Source: 62-47 sp051954235 | GTDB taxonomy: Bacteria > Pseudomonadota > Alphaproteobacteria > Rhizobiales > Xanthobacteraceae | NCBI GenBank assembly: GCA_051954235.1 | Contig: JBQCHY010000022.1 | Coordinates: 38,921-102,920, forward strand | Direction: 5' to 3' | DNA length: 64,000 bases | Shown: piece after piece, positions 17,364-25,416 of the stretch | Position numbering within the stretch: the stretch's first letter is position 1 | Layout of the letters: every line of letters begins with the position of its first letter | Made by a program: the position numbers and the translations under genes | The notes under the pieces: generated by a model | The model's database searches: none | Told to the model about the DNA's origin: nothing | Seen by the model: only the letters and a program-made list of their open reading frames with translations

Positions 17364-18502
17364 GATGCGGACCTCAGCTGGCGCGCAATGATGTTGCGCT
17401 GGATTTCCGACGTTCCCTCGCCGATCACATAGACCAGCGCATCGCGATGAAAACGACCCACCGGATATTCGCGCATGATGCCGGCGCCCCCGAGAATACG
17501 GATCGCAGCCTCAGTGACGCGCACCGCCATCTCTGACGCAACCAGCTTCACGCGCGCCGCCGTCGCGCTGTCGATGGTCCCCTGATCGACCCGCCACGCG
17601 CCGTAGTAGACGAACCACTTGGCCGCATCGATCTCCGCCGCCATATCGGCCAGCTTGTGCGCGATCGCCTGATATTCGATGATCGGCTTGCCACGGACGA
17701 TCCGCGTCCTGGCGAAATCGAGCGCGGCGTCGAACGCTCCGCGCGCCATGCCGATGCAATTGGCCGAGACACCGATGCGATTTTCCGACAGCGAATCCAG
17801 CACGATGTTATAGGTGCCGGTCTCACCGCCGAGCAGGCAATCATCCGGCACGAACGCATTCTCGATATAGATCAGCCCGGTTTCCGACGAACGGATACCT
17901 TCTTTCTTCAGCTTGCTAATGGCGAAGCCGGGATTCGGCAACTCAACCAGAAAAAGACTGATGGCATCCGAGGTGTGCTCGGATTTCGTCCGCGCGGCGA
18001 CCGTCAGGAAATCCGCCATCGGCGCGTTGGTGATGTACAGCTTCGAGCCATTGAGCCGCCATCCGCCGTCGACTTTCTCGGCACGCGTCTTCATGCTGCG
18101 AACATCGGAACCGCCATCAGGCTCCGACAGGCCGAAGCCGCCGACCTTCTCACCGGACAATCCAGGCTTGAAAAACCGCTCCTTCTGCGCCTCGGTACCC
18201 GCGCGCCAGATCGGCCAGATCGCAAGATGCGTATGCGCCGACCATGACGACGCAAAGGCCTGGCACACCCGGCTCATCTCCTCGCGAACGATGCAATCGC
18301 TGACCTTGTCGAAACCGGTGCCGCCATCGGCTTCCGGATAACGCACGCCGAGCAAGCCGAGTTCGCCCCACTTGCGAAACAACTCTCGCGGGAACACCTC
18401 GTTCTCCTCCGCCTCCATGACAAAAGGCGCAATGTCCTGAGCCACGAAGCGGGCAATCGTCTCCCGCACCTGCTCCTGCTGAGGCGTGAACTGGAAGTCC
18501 AT
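17360..18502 (-). CDS. Acyl-CoA dehydrogenase
   Basis: 380-residue FAD enzyme for alpha,beta-dehydrogenation of an acyl-CoA. GFGLSEPDGGSDVRSMKTRAE is the FAD/substrate signature, and the catalytic Glu lies in VIGEGTSEIQRNIIARQL near the C-terminus. I chose the ATG at 18502 (MDFQFTPQQEQVRETIARF), the normal family start; the frame extends to 18577 but would run into the operator region. First gene of the 12-gene leftward operon. Confidence 0.95.
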   Translation of the reverse strand: MDFQFTPQQEQVRETIARFVAQDIAPFVMEAEENEVFPRELFRKWGELGLLGVRYPEADGGTGFDKVSDCIVREEMSRVCQAFASSWSAHTHLAIWPIWRAGTEAQKERFFKPGLSGEKVGGFGLSEPDGGSDVRSMKTRAEKVDGGWRLNGSKLYITNAPMADFLTVAARTKSEHTSDAISLFLVELPNPGFAISKLKKEGIRSSETGLIYIENAFVPDDCLLGGETGTYNIVLDSLSENRIGVSANCIGMARGAFDAALDFARTRIVRGKPIIEYQAIAHKLADMAAEIDAAKWFVYYGAWRVDQGTIDSATAARVKLVASEMAVRVTEAAIRILGGAGIMREYPVGRFHRDALVYVIGEGTSEIQRNIIARQLRSAS

Positions 18503-18575
18503 CGAGCCCTTCCTTCCCAGCTTGCGCTGCGACCGCATCGATCGCGCCGGGTTTCGAGCTCGGGCGAACGAGTAC

Positions 18576-18593
18576 AATTCTATATGGAGAATT
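18576..18593. promoter_or_regulatory. Palindromic operator candidate, AATTC-N8-GAATT, in a divergent promoter
   Basis: Same perfect 5-bp inverted repeat and spacing as 7943-7960, 74 bases before the leftward acyl-CoA dehydrogenase start and 113 bases before the rightward one. A weaker copy (ATTC-N8-AAAT) follows at 18596-18611. Likely site for the IclR regulator at 7977; inferred. Confidence 0.6.
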
Positions 18594-18705
18594 ACATTCT
18601 CTTCTGAAAATATTCATAGGCGACGGGCCGTCGCCGTGTCAACATCGCGACGCGCATTCCAGAGCGGCGAAAATCCGCCGCCGATCACGTCGCAGGATAA
18701 AACAG

Positions 18706-19863
18706 ATGAGCCACACAAAAACACGTCGTCCGCAGAAGAGCGCCGATCGGGTGCAGTTTCGCGACATGTGCGCGCGCTTTGCCGCCGCCGAGATCGGCCC
18801 GCGCTGGCGCGCGGCGGATCGCGACAAAGTTTTCCCGCGAGATTTTTACGTGGCTGCGGCGAAAGCGGGACTGATCGGCATCACCGCGCCGGAAGATATC
18901 GGCGGCTCCGAACTCGGCGCTTACGAAGAGGCGATCGCGATGGAGGAGATGGCGAAGGTCAACCCGAACCTCGCTGTCTCCGTGCTGGTTCAGAACGTCG
19001 CTGGCTCGATCCTGTACGACTACGGCTCGCCGGCGCAACGCGACCTCGCGCGCGAGGTGATCGCCGGCAATTGCCTGGTCGCGATCACGGTGACCGAACC
19101 CGAGGCCGGCAACGATGTGCAAAACGTCAAAACCCACGCGCGGCGCGACGGCGACGACTGGATCGTCGACGGCCTGAAATCCTTCATCACGCTGGGCGGC
19201 GACAGCGATGTCTTGGTGACCCTTGCGCAGACCGATGCGAGCCGCGGTCGCCATGGGATGCACTTTTTCGCCATCGACCGCCGCAGTCCCGGCGTGACGT
19301 GCAGCCAGATCGAAACCTACGTCAATCGCCCCGCCCCGACCTATCGCGTTCAATTCGACAATGTTCGCGTGCCCGAAAGCCGCCGGCTCGATGCGGGCTT
19401 CAAGGAAATCATGACCGGGTTCAACCGCGAGCGCATTATGGTCGCCGCGCGCTGGCTCGGCCATATGCAGGCGTCGTTGAACTGGGCACGGGACTACGCC
19501 ACCACGCGACAACAGTTCGGACGTCCGATCGGCGCCAACCAGTCGATCGCCTTCGCACTGGCGCAGTCCCACGTCGATGTGGAGGCAACCCGGCACCTCA
19601 CCTATCACGCCGCCGAACGCTACGATTCCGACGTCCCGCTCAAGGATGTGATCCTCGACGTCTCGTCAGCGAAACTGCTAGCGACGCAGGCTGTGGTGCG
19701 CGTCACGCAAGCCGCGCTGCATATCGGCGGCGGCTGGGGACTGACGGAGGAATTGCCGGCGATGCGCCTCGCGCTCGATGCACTAGTGGCGCCGGTCACC
19801 GTCGGAAGCTGGGAAATCCAGCTGCGTGCCATTGCGCGCGAAATGGGCCTACCCTGCGATTGA
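18706..19863 (+). CDS. Acyl-CoA dehydrogenase family protein
   Basis: 385-residue acyl-CoA dehydrogenase fold. AITVTEPEAGNDVQNVKTHARR is the FAD loop, RQQFGRPIGANQSIAFALA the adenine region. At the C-terminal site where most members have YEGTSEIQ it reads APVTVGSWEIQLRAIAREM, so the usual catalytic Glu is replaced by Val; activity may use a Glu elsewhere, as in isovaleryl-type enzymes, or differ. Divergent from the 12-gene operon with which it shares the palindrome at 18576. Confidence 0.92.
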   Translation: MSHTKTRRPQKSADRVQFRDMCARFAAAEIGPRWRAADRDKVFPRDFYVAAAKAGLIGITAPEDIGGSELGAYEEAIAMEEMAKVNPNLAVSVLVQNVAGSILYDYGSPAQRDLAREVIAGNCLVAITVTEPEAGNDVQNVKTHARRDGDDWIVDGLKSFITLGGDSDVLVTLAQTDASRGRHGMHFFAIDRRSPGVTCSQIETYVNRPAPTYRVQFDNVRVPESRRLDAGFKEIMTGFNRERIMVAARWLGHMQASLNWARDYATTRQQFGRPIGANQSIAFALAQSHVDVEATRHLTYHAAERYDSDVPLKDVILDVSSAKLLATQAVVRVTQAALHIGGGWGLTEELPAMRLALDALVAPVTVGSWEIQLRAIAREMGLPCD

Positions 19864-19893
19864 CGGATTAACGTCTCGCCGGGAAGTCATCGT

Positions 19894-19915
19894 GGGCCGC
19901 TCACCTGTGCGGCCC
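19894..19915 (+). terminator. Hairpin after the acyl-CoA dehydrogenase gene
   Basis: Perfect 7-bp GC-only stem GGGCCGC / GCGGCCC with an 8-base loop, 30 bases after the stop at 19863. No T-tract follows, so factor-independent termination is uncertain. Confidence 0.45.
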
Positions 19916-19967
19916 GACAGCCAATGGAAAGCCCGGCAGCAACCTAATCTGGAAAGATCGAGACGGA

Positions 19968-20309
19968 TCACTCCGCGGCATCGGTCAGCACCAACCGATT
20001 TACACGCGTCTCGCCTTTGATGTTATCGACCGTGACATGGGTATCATACCATGTCAGACGCGGACGGGCCCCGAAGCGCTCGGTCAATTCCGCGATCCGC
20101 GCCTCGGTGAACCAGGCTTCGGCGCTCGCGCGATTCTCCCACAGGTATACCCCGCCCGCGCCTACATCACCGTTCAGGTAATCTTTCCGGATCAATCCTT
20201 TTGTCGCCAGCGCGCGGTAGGTGGGAGCGGAGCCCGTTCCGCCCTTGATGGCCTGCTCCTCGGTTCGCTTGGGAAGATCGAATTGAACGATGACGATGCA
20301 AGTTGCCAT
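19968..20309 (-). CDS. YdhR-like putative monooxygenase/stress ferredoxin-like barrel protein
   Basis: 113-residue small protein. CIVIVQFDLPKRTEEQ, KGLIRKDYLNGDVGAGGVYLWENRASAEAWFTEARIAELTERFG (in parts) match the YdhR/dimeric alpha-beta barrel family, whose members are annotated as putative monooxygenases. The ATG at 20309 follows GGAGGACG. Single gene; the last residues include VTVDNIKGETRVNRLV. Function in the cell is unknown. Confidence 0.75.
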   Translation of the reverse strand: MATCIVIVQFDLPKRTEEQAIKGGTGSAPTYRALATKGLIRKDYLNGDVGAGGVYLWENRASAEAWFTEARIAELTERFGARPRLTWYDTHVTVDNIKGETRVNRLVLTDAAE

Positions 20310-20450
20310 GAAACGTCCTCCGACTTGGAATTCCTACGGTCACTAACTTATCAGTGTGACTAAGCACCTGGATAGATAGATAAGTACACCTCGCTGTGCC
20401 GCAGAGCGAGCGGCCGTTTACTCATAACTATCCATGATTTTGATGAGAAG

Positions 20451-20711
20451 ATGTTTCTCAACACATCAAAAGTAAAGATCAGCGAGAGCAGCCGCTTCTT
20501 CACAAGGCTGAACGCCGCGCGGCAAGCTGACGACGTTTCCTTTATGCATTCGCTGACCGATGTATTCCGCGCAACCAGTTGTGCAAGCTGCCTTATGATT
20601 GAGGTCACCGAGGATGCCGTTTTCAGCAAGGCGCAGGAGTGTCACGTCGTGCGATCGATCTACCGCGATCTAATCGACGGCCTTTTATATGAATTGCGCG
20701 CGACGAATTAG
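20451..20711 (+). CDS. Hypothetical small protein
   Basis: 86-residue open frame in an 880-base stretch without recognised genes. It contains SSRFFTRLNAARQADDVSFMHSLTDVF and CASCLMIEVTEDAVF, reading like a soluble helical protein, but I recognise no family. A weak purine-rich site (GATGAGAAG) precedes the ATG. An opposite-strand frame covers most of it. The same reading frame reopens after its stop at 20730, so the two could be remnants of one longer gene. Confidence 0.35.
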   Translation: MFLNTSKVKISESSRFFTRLNAARQADDVSFMHSLTDVFRATSCASCLMIEVTEDAVFSKAQECHVVRSIYRDLIDGLLYELRATN

Positions 20712-20729
20712 AGAACATCTCAGAGCGCG

Positions 20730-20954
20730 TTGATATCAAGGCGCTGTTCAATATGGAGTGGTCCTTTGGTCGATTATGTCTTGGCAGCAAAATTCCTGCG
20801 ATCCGCTCACGAAATTCTTGAAAATGGTGGCCAACGTGCGGACGGCCTTCGCAAGGCCATCGACTTTCTCATCGAAGGCGTTTTGGACGAAAGCCGTCGG
20901 ACCTCCACTCAGCGCCCGTCCGCCAAGATCATTCCCTACCGGCGGCGGAGCTAA
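20730..20954 (+). CDS. Hypothetical small protein (possible continuation of the preceding frame)
   Basis: 74-residue frame in the same phase as 20451-20711, six codons after its stop. DYVLAAKFLRSAHEILENGG and LRKAIDFLIEGVLDESRR look like amphipathic helices, and the tail is basic. No family recognised and no strong ribosome site. Another overlapping frame of similar length exists at 20758, so coding status is weakly supported. Confidence 0.28.
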   Translation: MISRRCSIWSGPLVDYVLAAKFLRSAHEILENGGQRADGLRKAIDFLIEGVLDESRRTSTQRPSAKIIPYRRRS

Positions 20955-21192
20955 ATAACGTATGCTCCGTTAAGTCCAATGAGCGTCGCATATCGCGCTT
21001 TATGTGCCTGATGGATGCTCCTCGGGAATCGAATGCCGATGCGAGGGTTCCACATCGGTCGGGGTCGGCACGCGATTTGAATGGTGATACGATATTCGCC
21101 TCTGTTGTGCCGTTGATTCGCCTATTCGCCTCTGCATGGTCGACACCACCGTCGAGGACACATCATCGATTTTGGTGAAAGGAAGGACATTC

Positions 21193-22215
21193 ATGCAGGT
21201 ACTGGTGACCGGCAACGCAGGCTTCATAGGCTACCACACGGCGAAGCGGTTGTTGGAGCGCGGCGACTCGGTCGTTGGAATCGACGTCGTCAACGACTAT
21301 TACGATCCGGCCTTAAAGCAAGCGCGCTTGAAAGCCCTAGACGAGGTCGCGGCACGATCCCGCGGCAACTATAAGTTTATTCGCTCTGATCTGGCCGACC
21401 GCCGCACGCTCGATACCTGCTTCGCGAACCACAAGTTCGACCGGGTCATCCATCTCGCAGCACAGGCAGGCGTGCGCTACAGCCTGGAAAATCCGCGGGC
21501 TTACGTTGAGAGCAATATCGTCGCCTTCACCCATTTGCTTGAATCCTGTCGCGAAGCACATGCGCCGCACCTGGTCTATGCCAGCACCAGCAGCGTCTAC
21601 GGCGCCAATACCAAAATGCCGTTCAGCGAGCACCACGGCGCCAACCATCCGGTGCAATTTTATGCAGCAACCAAACGTTCCAACGAACTGATGGCGCATA
21701 GTTATAGCCATCTGTTTCAATTGCCGACGACCGGCCTGCGCTTCTTCACGGTTTATGGACCGTGGGGCCGGCCGGACATGGCGCCCTATCTGTTTACGAA
21801 AAATATTTTCGCCGGTGAACCGATCAAACTGTTCAACAACGGCGAGCACATGCGTGACTTCACTTATATCGACGATATCGTCGAAGGCATCCTGCGCACC
21901 AGCGACGACATCGCGCGCCCGAATCCCAATTGGGATAGCGATCACCCCGATCCTGCGAGCAGCAGCGCGCCGTTTCGCATCTTCAACATCGGCAACAGCA
22001 ACCCGGTGATGCTGTCGGAGTTCATCGAAGCAATCGAAGCCTCGCTGAACAAGAAGGCGATCCGCGAATTGCTGCCGATGCAGCCGGGCGATGTGCCGAG
22101 TACCTTCGCCGACGTCAGTATGATTTCCTCAACCGTTGGCTATCGGCCGCAGGTGTCGGTCCGCGAAGGCGTTGCCCGCTTCGTGCACTGGTATCGCGAA
22201 TATGCAGAATCGTAG
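21193..22215 (+). CDS. NAD-dependent epimerase, UDP-glucuronate 4-epimerase type
   Basis: 340-residue extended short-chain dehydrogenase. GNAGFIGYHTAKRLLERGD is the NAD-binding Rossmann motif; STSSVYGANTKMPFSE and YAATKRSNELMAHSY give the Ser and Tyr-x3-Lys catalytic residues; RFFTVYGPWGRPDMAPYLFTK is typical of UDP-glucuronate 4-epimerases (LpsL/Cap1J), making UDP-galacturonate. The ATG at 21193 follows GGAAGGA; the frame extends upstream to 21136 but lacks family similarity there. With the UDP-glucose dehydrogenase at 23149 it supplies uronic acid precursors for the polysaccharide locus. Confidence 0.92.
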   Translation: MQVLVTGNAGFIGYHTAKRLLERGDSVVGIDVVNDYYDPALKQARLKALDEVAARSRGNYKFIRSDLADRRTLDTCFANHKFDRVIHLAAQAGVRYSLENPRAYVESNIVAFTHLLESCREAHAPHLVYASTSSVYGANTKMPFSEHHGANHPVQFYAATKRSNELMAHSYSHLFQLPTTGLRFFTVYGPWGRPDMAPYLFTKNIFAGEPIKLFNNGEHMRDFTYIDDIVEGILRTSDDIARPNPNWDSDHPDPASSSAPFRIFNIGNSNPVMLSEFIEAIEASLNKKAIRELLPMQPGDVPSTFADVSMISSTVGYRPQVSVREGVARFVHWYREYAES

Positions 22216-22588
22216 AGCGCCGGTCCTAAATGGCAGGAATTTACCTACGCGGGTTTGACCGGGCAGCACTCTCGCGGATGAAGCCAACAGTTCTGACTGC
22301 TCGCGCCGTCAGACTTTACGAAAGCCAACGATTATTCCGACCGAGGCTGAAGAGTTTAAGATCAGCAGGTACACCATCATAGATCGGTGCAACCGGATAA
22401 TTGCCGCTAGCCATAGAGCTAGTGACCACTCGGCCCGCCGCGAGCGGTGTTATTGCGAATCATCGAACATAACAACGCTGCTTGGTCACCAGCATCGGGC
22501 GCCAGTCGGCGGACAATGCTGCTTCATGCGCTATACTCACGCTATGGACGAACGATTGCGCGCCAATAACGCAAAAAATCGGAAATAA
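22216..22588. other. Intergenic stretch, no gene seen
   Basis: 373 bases between the epimerase stop and the end of the hypothetical gene at 22589. Stop codons interrupt all frames frequently and I see no RNA gene, strong hairpin or repeat. Confidence 0.5.
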
Positions 22589-22987
22589 TTATGCCGCCTC
22601 AATGAGGACATCGGGGAACTTGAGCGCAAGTTCCAACTTCAGCGCTTCGAACTGTGCAATATTGTGGTCGAGTTGCTTCAGTCGGCTTTGGCCGCTTTGA
22701 ATCTCTGCATCCATCCTGTTGAGATGCCCCGTATCCCTGTCGTCGCGATCGATATACTCGTCTACGTCATTGCCGACGGTTACCGCGGCACGCGATAGAA
22801 CATCCGCGACGCGCCGTGCAAGACCGGCCCTCTCGGATTCCGAAGCCACCAATGCCGCATTGATCGCCTTGAGGACAAGAGCAACATTCGCGGCATCCGT
22901 TTGGCGATCCCGATCCGGCGAGCGGGTTTTAAATGTCGAAGCGCGAGCGCGAAAAACTTGATTCAACATTTCCTTCAATGCCGTCAT
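22589..22987 (-). CDS. Hypothetical coiled-coil protein
   Basis: 132 residues, no recognised family. It starts TALKEMLNQVFRARASTFKTRS and is largely helical, with heptad-like stretches ALVLKAINAALVASESERAGLARRVADVLS and MDAEIQSGQSRLKQLDHNIAQFEALKLELA (shown in parts), so a coiled coil is likely. No membrane segment or signal peptide. The frame extends upstream to 23116, but that part runs through a perfect 17-bp hairpin, so I start at the ATG at 22987. It lies just downstream of the UDP-glucose dehydrogenase gene on the same strand. Confidence 0.55.
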   Translation of the reverse strand: MTALKEMLNQVFRARASTFKTRSPDRDRQTDAANVALVLKAINAALVASESERAGLARRVADVLSRAAVTVGNDVDEYIDRDDRDTGHLNRMDAEIQSGQSRLKQLDHNIAQFEALKLELALKFPDVLIEAA

Positions 22988-23008
22988 CCTTCGCGAGCTG
23001 TTGAGAAT

Positions 23009-23050
23009 CTCAAGCCAGCCGTTCGGAGAAACACGAACGGCTGGCTTGAG
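23009..23050 (-). promoter_or_regulatory. Perfect 17-bp stem-loop upstream of the coiled-coil gene
   Basis: Arms CTCAAGCCAGCCGTTCG (23009-23025) and CGAACGGCTGGCTTGAG (23034-23050) pair without mismatch around an 8-base loop. It sits between the UDP-glucose dehydrogenase stop (23149) and the next leftward start (22987). No T-tract follows on either strand, so it may be an attenuator, RNA processing or protein-binding site rather than a simple terminator. Confidence 0.6.
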
Positions 23051-23148
23051 CCTACCGTTCGATTGAGAGATTTCTTTGACGAAGCATAGCGGGAACGAGC
23101 GGGAACGTAGGCTCACCTCAGTTCATCACCGCGATACCCGAACTTCCC

Positions 23149-24471
23149 TTAGTAGGTCGCCGGTTGCGGTCGCCCGACGCCGCAGTAATGAAATCCATTT
23201 AGCATCGCATCTTCCGGTGAGTAGATGTTCCGGAGATCGATGATGACGGGACACGCCATTATGGTTGCCAACTCACCGAGATCCAACGCACGAAACTGCT
23301 CCCATTCGGTGACAACAACGAGCGCATGAGCGCCTCTCGCGCAGTCCTGCGCATCGTCACAAAAGAAAACATCGGTGAGAACTCTCCGGGCCTGATCCAT
23401 CCCGATCGGGTCGAATACCCTTACAGTCGCACCCATATCTTGCAGCGCCGTGATCAGCGGGATGGACGGCGCATCACGCATATCATCGGTATTCGGCTTG
23501 AAGGTGACGCCCAATACCGCAATCGATTTTCCCCGAATGTTGCCTCCAAATGCGTTTGCAACCTTGCGCGCCATCGCGCGCTTGCGTTGATCGTTAACGG
23601 CGACGACGGTTTCGACGATGCGAAGTGGCGCTTCATTGTCCTGCCCTGTCTTGATAAGCGCCATCGCATCCTTCGGAAAGCATGAGCCGCCGAAACCGGG
23701 ACCGGCATGGAGAAACTTAAGGCCAATCCGATTGTCCAGACCGATTCCGCGGGCGACATCCTGGATATTGGCACCGACCTTCTCCGCCAGATCGGAAACC
23801 TCATTGATGAATGTGATCTTGGTGGCGAGAAACGAGTTTGCTGCGTACTTCGTCAACTCTGCCGTGCGACGATTGGTATGAAGGATCGGAGCGGCATTGA
23901 GGTAGAGCGGTCGATAGACCTCTCCCATGATCGCAGCCGCACGTTTATCTTCGCTTCCGATGACAATCCGGTCGGGATGTTTGAAATCGCGAATCGCAGC
24001 ACCTTCCCGAAGAAATTCCGGATTGGAGACGACGGCAATATCAGCGTTCGGATTCTCATCTCGGATAATCCGCTCGACTTCATCGCCAGTCCCGACAGGT
24101 ACGGTGGATTTCGTCACGATCACTGTGAATCTTTCCGGCAATGCATCGGACAACTCGCGGGCAACATCGTAAACATAGGATAAATCCGCATGACCATCGC
24201 CACGGCGCGACGGCGTGCCAACGGCGATGAAGATAACTTCCGCCGCAGCAATGGAGCTTTTTAGATCAGCCGAGAATGCCAACCGACGCTGTCGAACATT
24301 GCTCGCAACCAGATCGGATAGGCCGGGCTCATAGATAGGTACTTCACCATTGTTGAGCGCTGCGATCTTGTCGGCGTCCTTGTCCACGCAGATGACGTGA
24401 TGCCCGAAATCGGCAAAACAAGCTCCCGACACCAATCCGACGTAACCTGCTCCGATCATGGCAATCCGCAT
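23149..24471 (-). CDS. ugd: UDP-glucose 6-dehydrogenase
   Basis: 440-residue enzyme oxidising UDP-glucose to UDP-glucuronate. MRIAMIGAGYVGLVSGACFADFG is the N-terminal NAD-binding motif; FIAVGTPSRRGDGHADLSYV, LHAGPGFGGSCFPKDAMAL (containing the catalytic Cys) and TFKPNTDDMRDAPSI follow in order. Full family length. It feeds UDP-glucuronate to the 4-epimerase at 21193 and to the glycosyltransferases of this polysaccharide locus. Confidence 0.97.
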   Translation of the reverse strand: MRIAMIGAGYVGLVSGACFADFGHHVICVDKDADKIAALNNGEVPIYEPGLSDLVASNVRQRRLAFSADLKSSIAAAEVIFIAVGTPSRRGDGHADLSYVYDVARELSDALPERFTVIVTKSTVPVGTGDEVERIIRDENPNADIAVVSNPEFLREGAAIRDFKHPDRIVIGSEDKRAAAIMGEVYRPLYLNAAPILHTNRRTAELTKYAANSFLATKITFINEVSDLAEKVGANIQDVARGIGLDNRIGLKFLHAGPGFGGSCFPKDAMALIKTGQDNEAPLRIVETVVAVNDQRKRAMARKVANAFGGNIRGKSIAVLGVTFKPNTDDMRDAPSIPLITALQDMGATVRVFDPIGMDQARRVLTDVFFCDDAQDCARGAHALVVVTEWEQFRALDLGELATIMACPVIIDLRNIYSPEDAMLNGFHYCGVGRPQPATY

Positions 24472-24550
24472 TGGCTTACAGCCTCCCGTATCCGAGTTCG
24501 TCCGTGGCGCACCTTTGCGCGAATGATCGGAGAGTGTTTCGAGATTGAGT

Positions 24551-25342
24551 TCAGGCGCTCAGAAGCGCATACCCATCATGGGTCGGTGGAAAGAAAAAGA
24601 AGTTGTTCACGTAAGAACGCCCCTGTTTGCGGCCCCCGTTTGGAAGAAGCGCGTCCGCATCCTGGAATATCTCGGCGTCGAAATCCTCGACTGGCACGAC
24701 ATCTCCGTCTTCGAGAAAGAACCCGCTGTAGGATCTGTCTCTGAAGAACTCGAATATGGATTGTGTCGCTCCCGCCCGGTGTCGATCCTCGGCTTCGACA
24801 AGGAATACCGGTTGGCATTGATCGAGCAGCTTCGTTGCCCCATTCAGCACGCTCAGTTCATGCCCCTCGACGTCGATCTTCACAAAAGCAACGCTCTCTT
24901 GAATGACATCATCCAGCCGCGCGATCGAAACCGACGTCGCCATGCCCGGCCTTGCGAAGGACTCCGGTTGCGGCTCGATAGAGGCAAGTCCATGAACAAG
25001 TCCGGCCTCGCCGGCTGGGATGAGAAGTGCCGCCCGCCCTTCATGATCCGACAACGCGACTTCGTGAATCTGCACGTTAGCGGCGGAGGTCTGGCGCAAG
25101 ACGTCCGCCATGTTGCTTGACGGTTCGAACGCGTGAACGCTTTTCGACATCTGCGCGAGTTCACGTGTATAAAGACCACAGTTCGCACCGACATCGACGG
25201 TCACCGCATCTGTCGGAACGACCTTGTGAAGAACGGAGAGTTCGATTTCCGCCGTTTTTGGACGATGCATCAGATGCCATCGAAGCCAGAGCGAAGGAAA
25301 GGTGTCCTTGATCATGTTCTTGGTGGACCTGATCGGGTTCAT
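24551..25342 (-). CDS. FkbM-family methyltransferase
   Basis: 263-residue SAM-dependent methyltransferase. VTVDVGANCGLYTRELAQM is the SAM-binding motif, HAFEPSSNMADVLRQ the post-II acidic region and FVKIDVEGHELSVLNGA the FkbM signature. ATG at 25342 after AAGGAG. Family members O-methylate sugars in surface glycans and lipids; its place between ugd and manC suggests modification of the exopolysaccharide. No signal peptide. Confidence 0.92.
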   Translation of the reverse strand: MNPIRSTKNMIKDTFPSLWLRWHLMHRPKTAEIELSVLHKVVPTDAVTVDVGANCGLYTRELAQMSKSVHAFEPSSNMADVLRQTSAANVQIHEVALSDHEGRAALLIPAGEAGLVHGLASIEPQPESFARPGMATSVSIARLDDVIQESVAFVKIDVEGHELSVLNGATKLLDQCQPVFLVEAEDRHRAGATQSIFEFFRDRSYSGFFLEDGDVVPVEDFDAEIFQDADALLPNGGRKQGRSYVNNFFFFPPTHDGYALLSA

Positions 25343-25416
25343 CGTCGCCGCTCCTTGTTTGCCGTATCGTCATCGCGGCGTGGGTTACAAATGTACCGCA
25401 CTCGCTTCTTCGTCGC

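Noticed and set aside
18486..19871. 461-codon rightward frame over the second acyl-CoA dehydrogenase
   Set aside because: Out-of-frame shadow, Arg-rich, crosses the divergent promoter; the overlapping 385-residue frame has clear family motifs.
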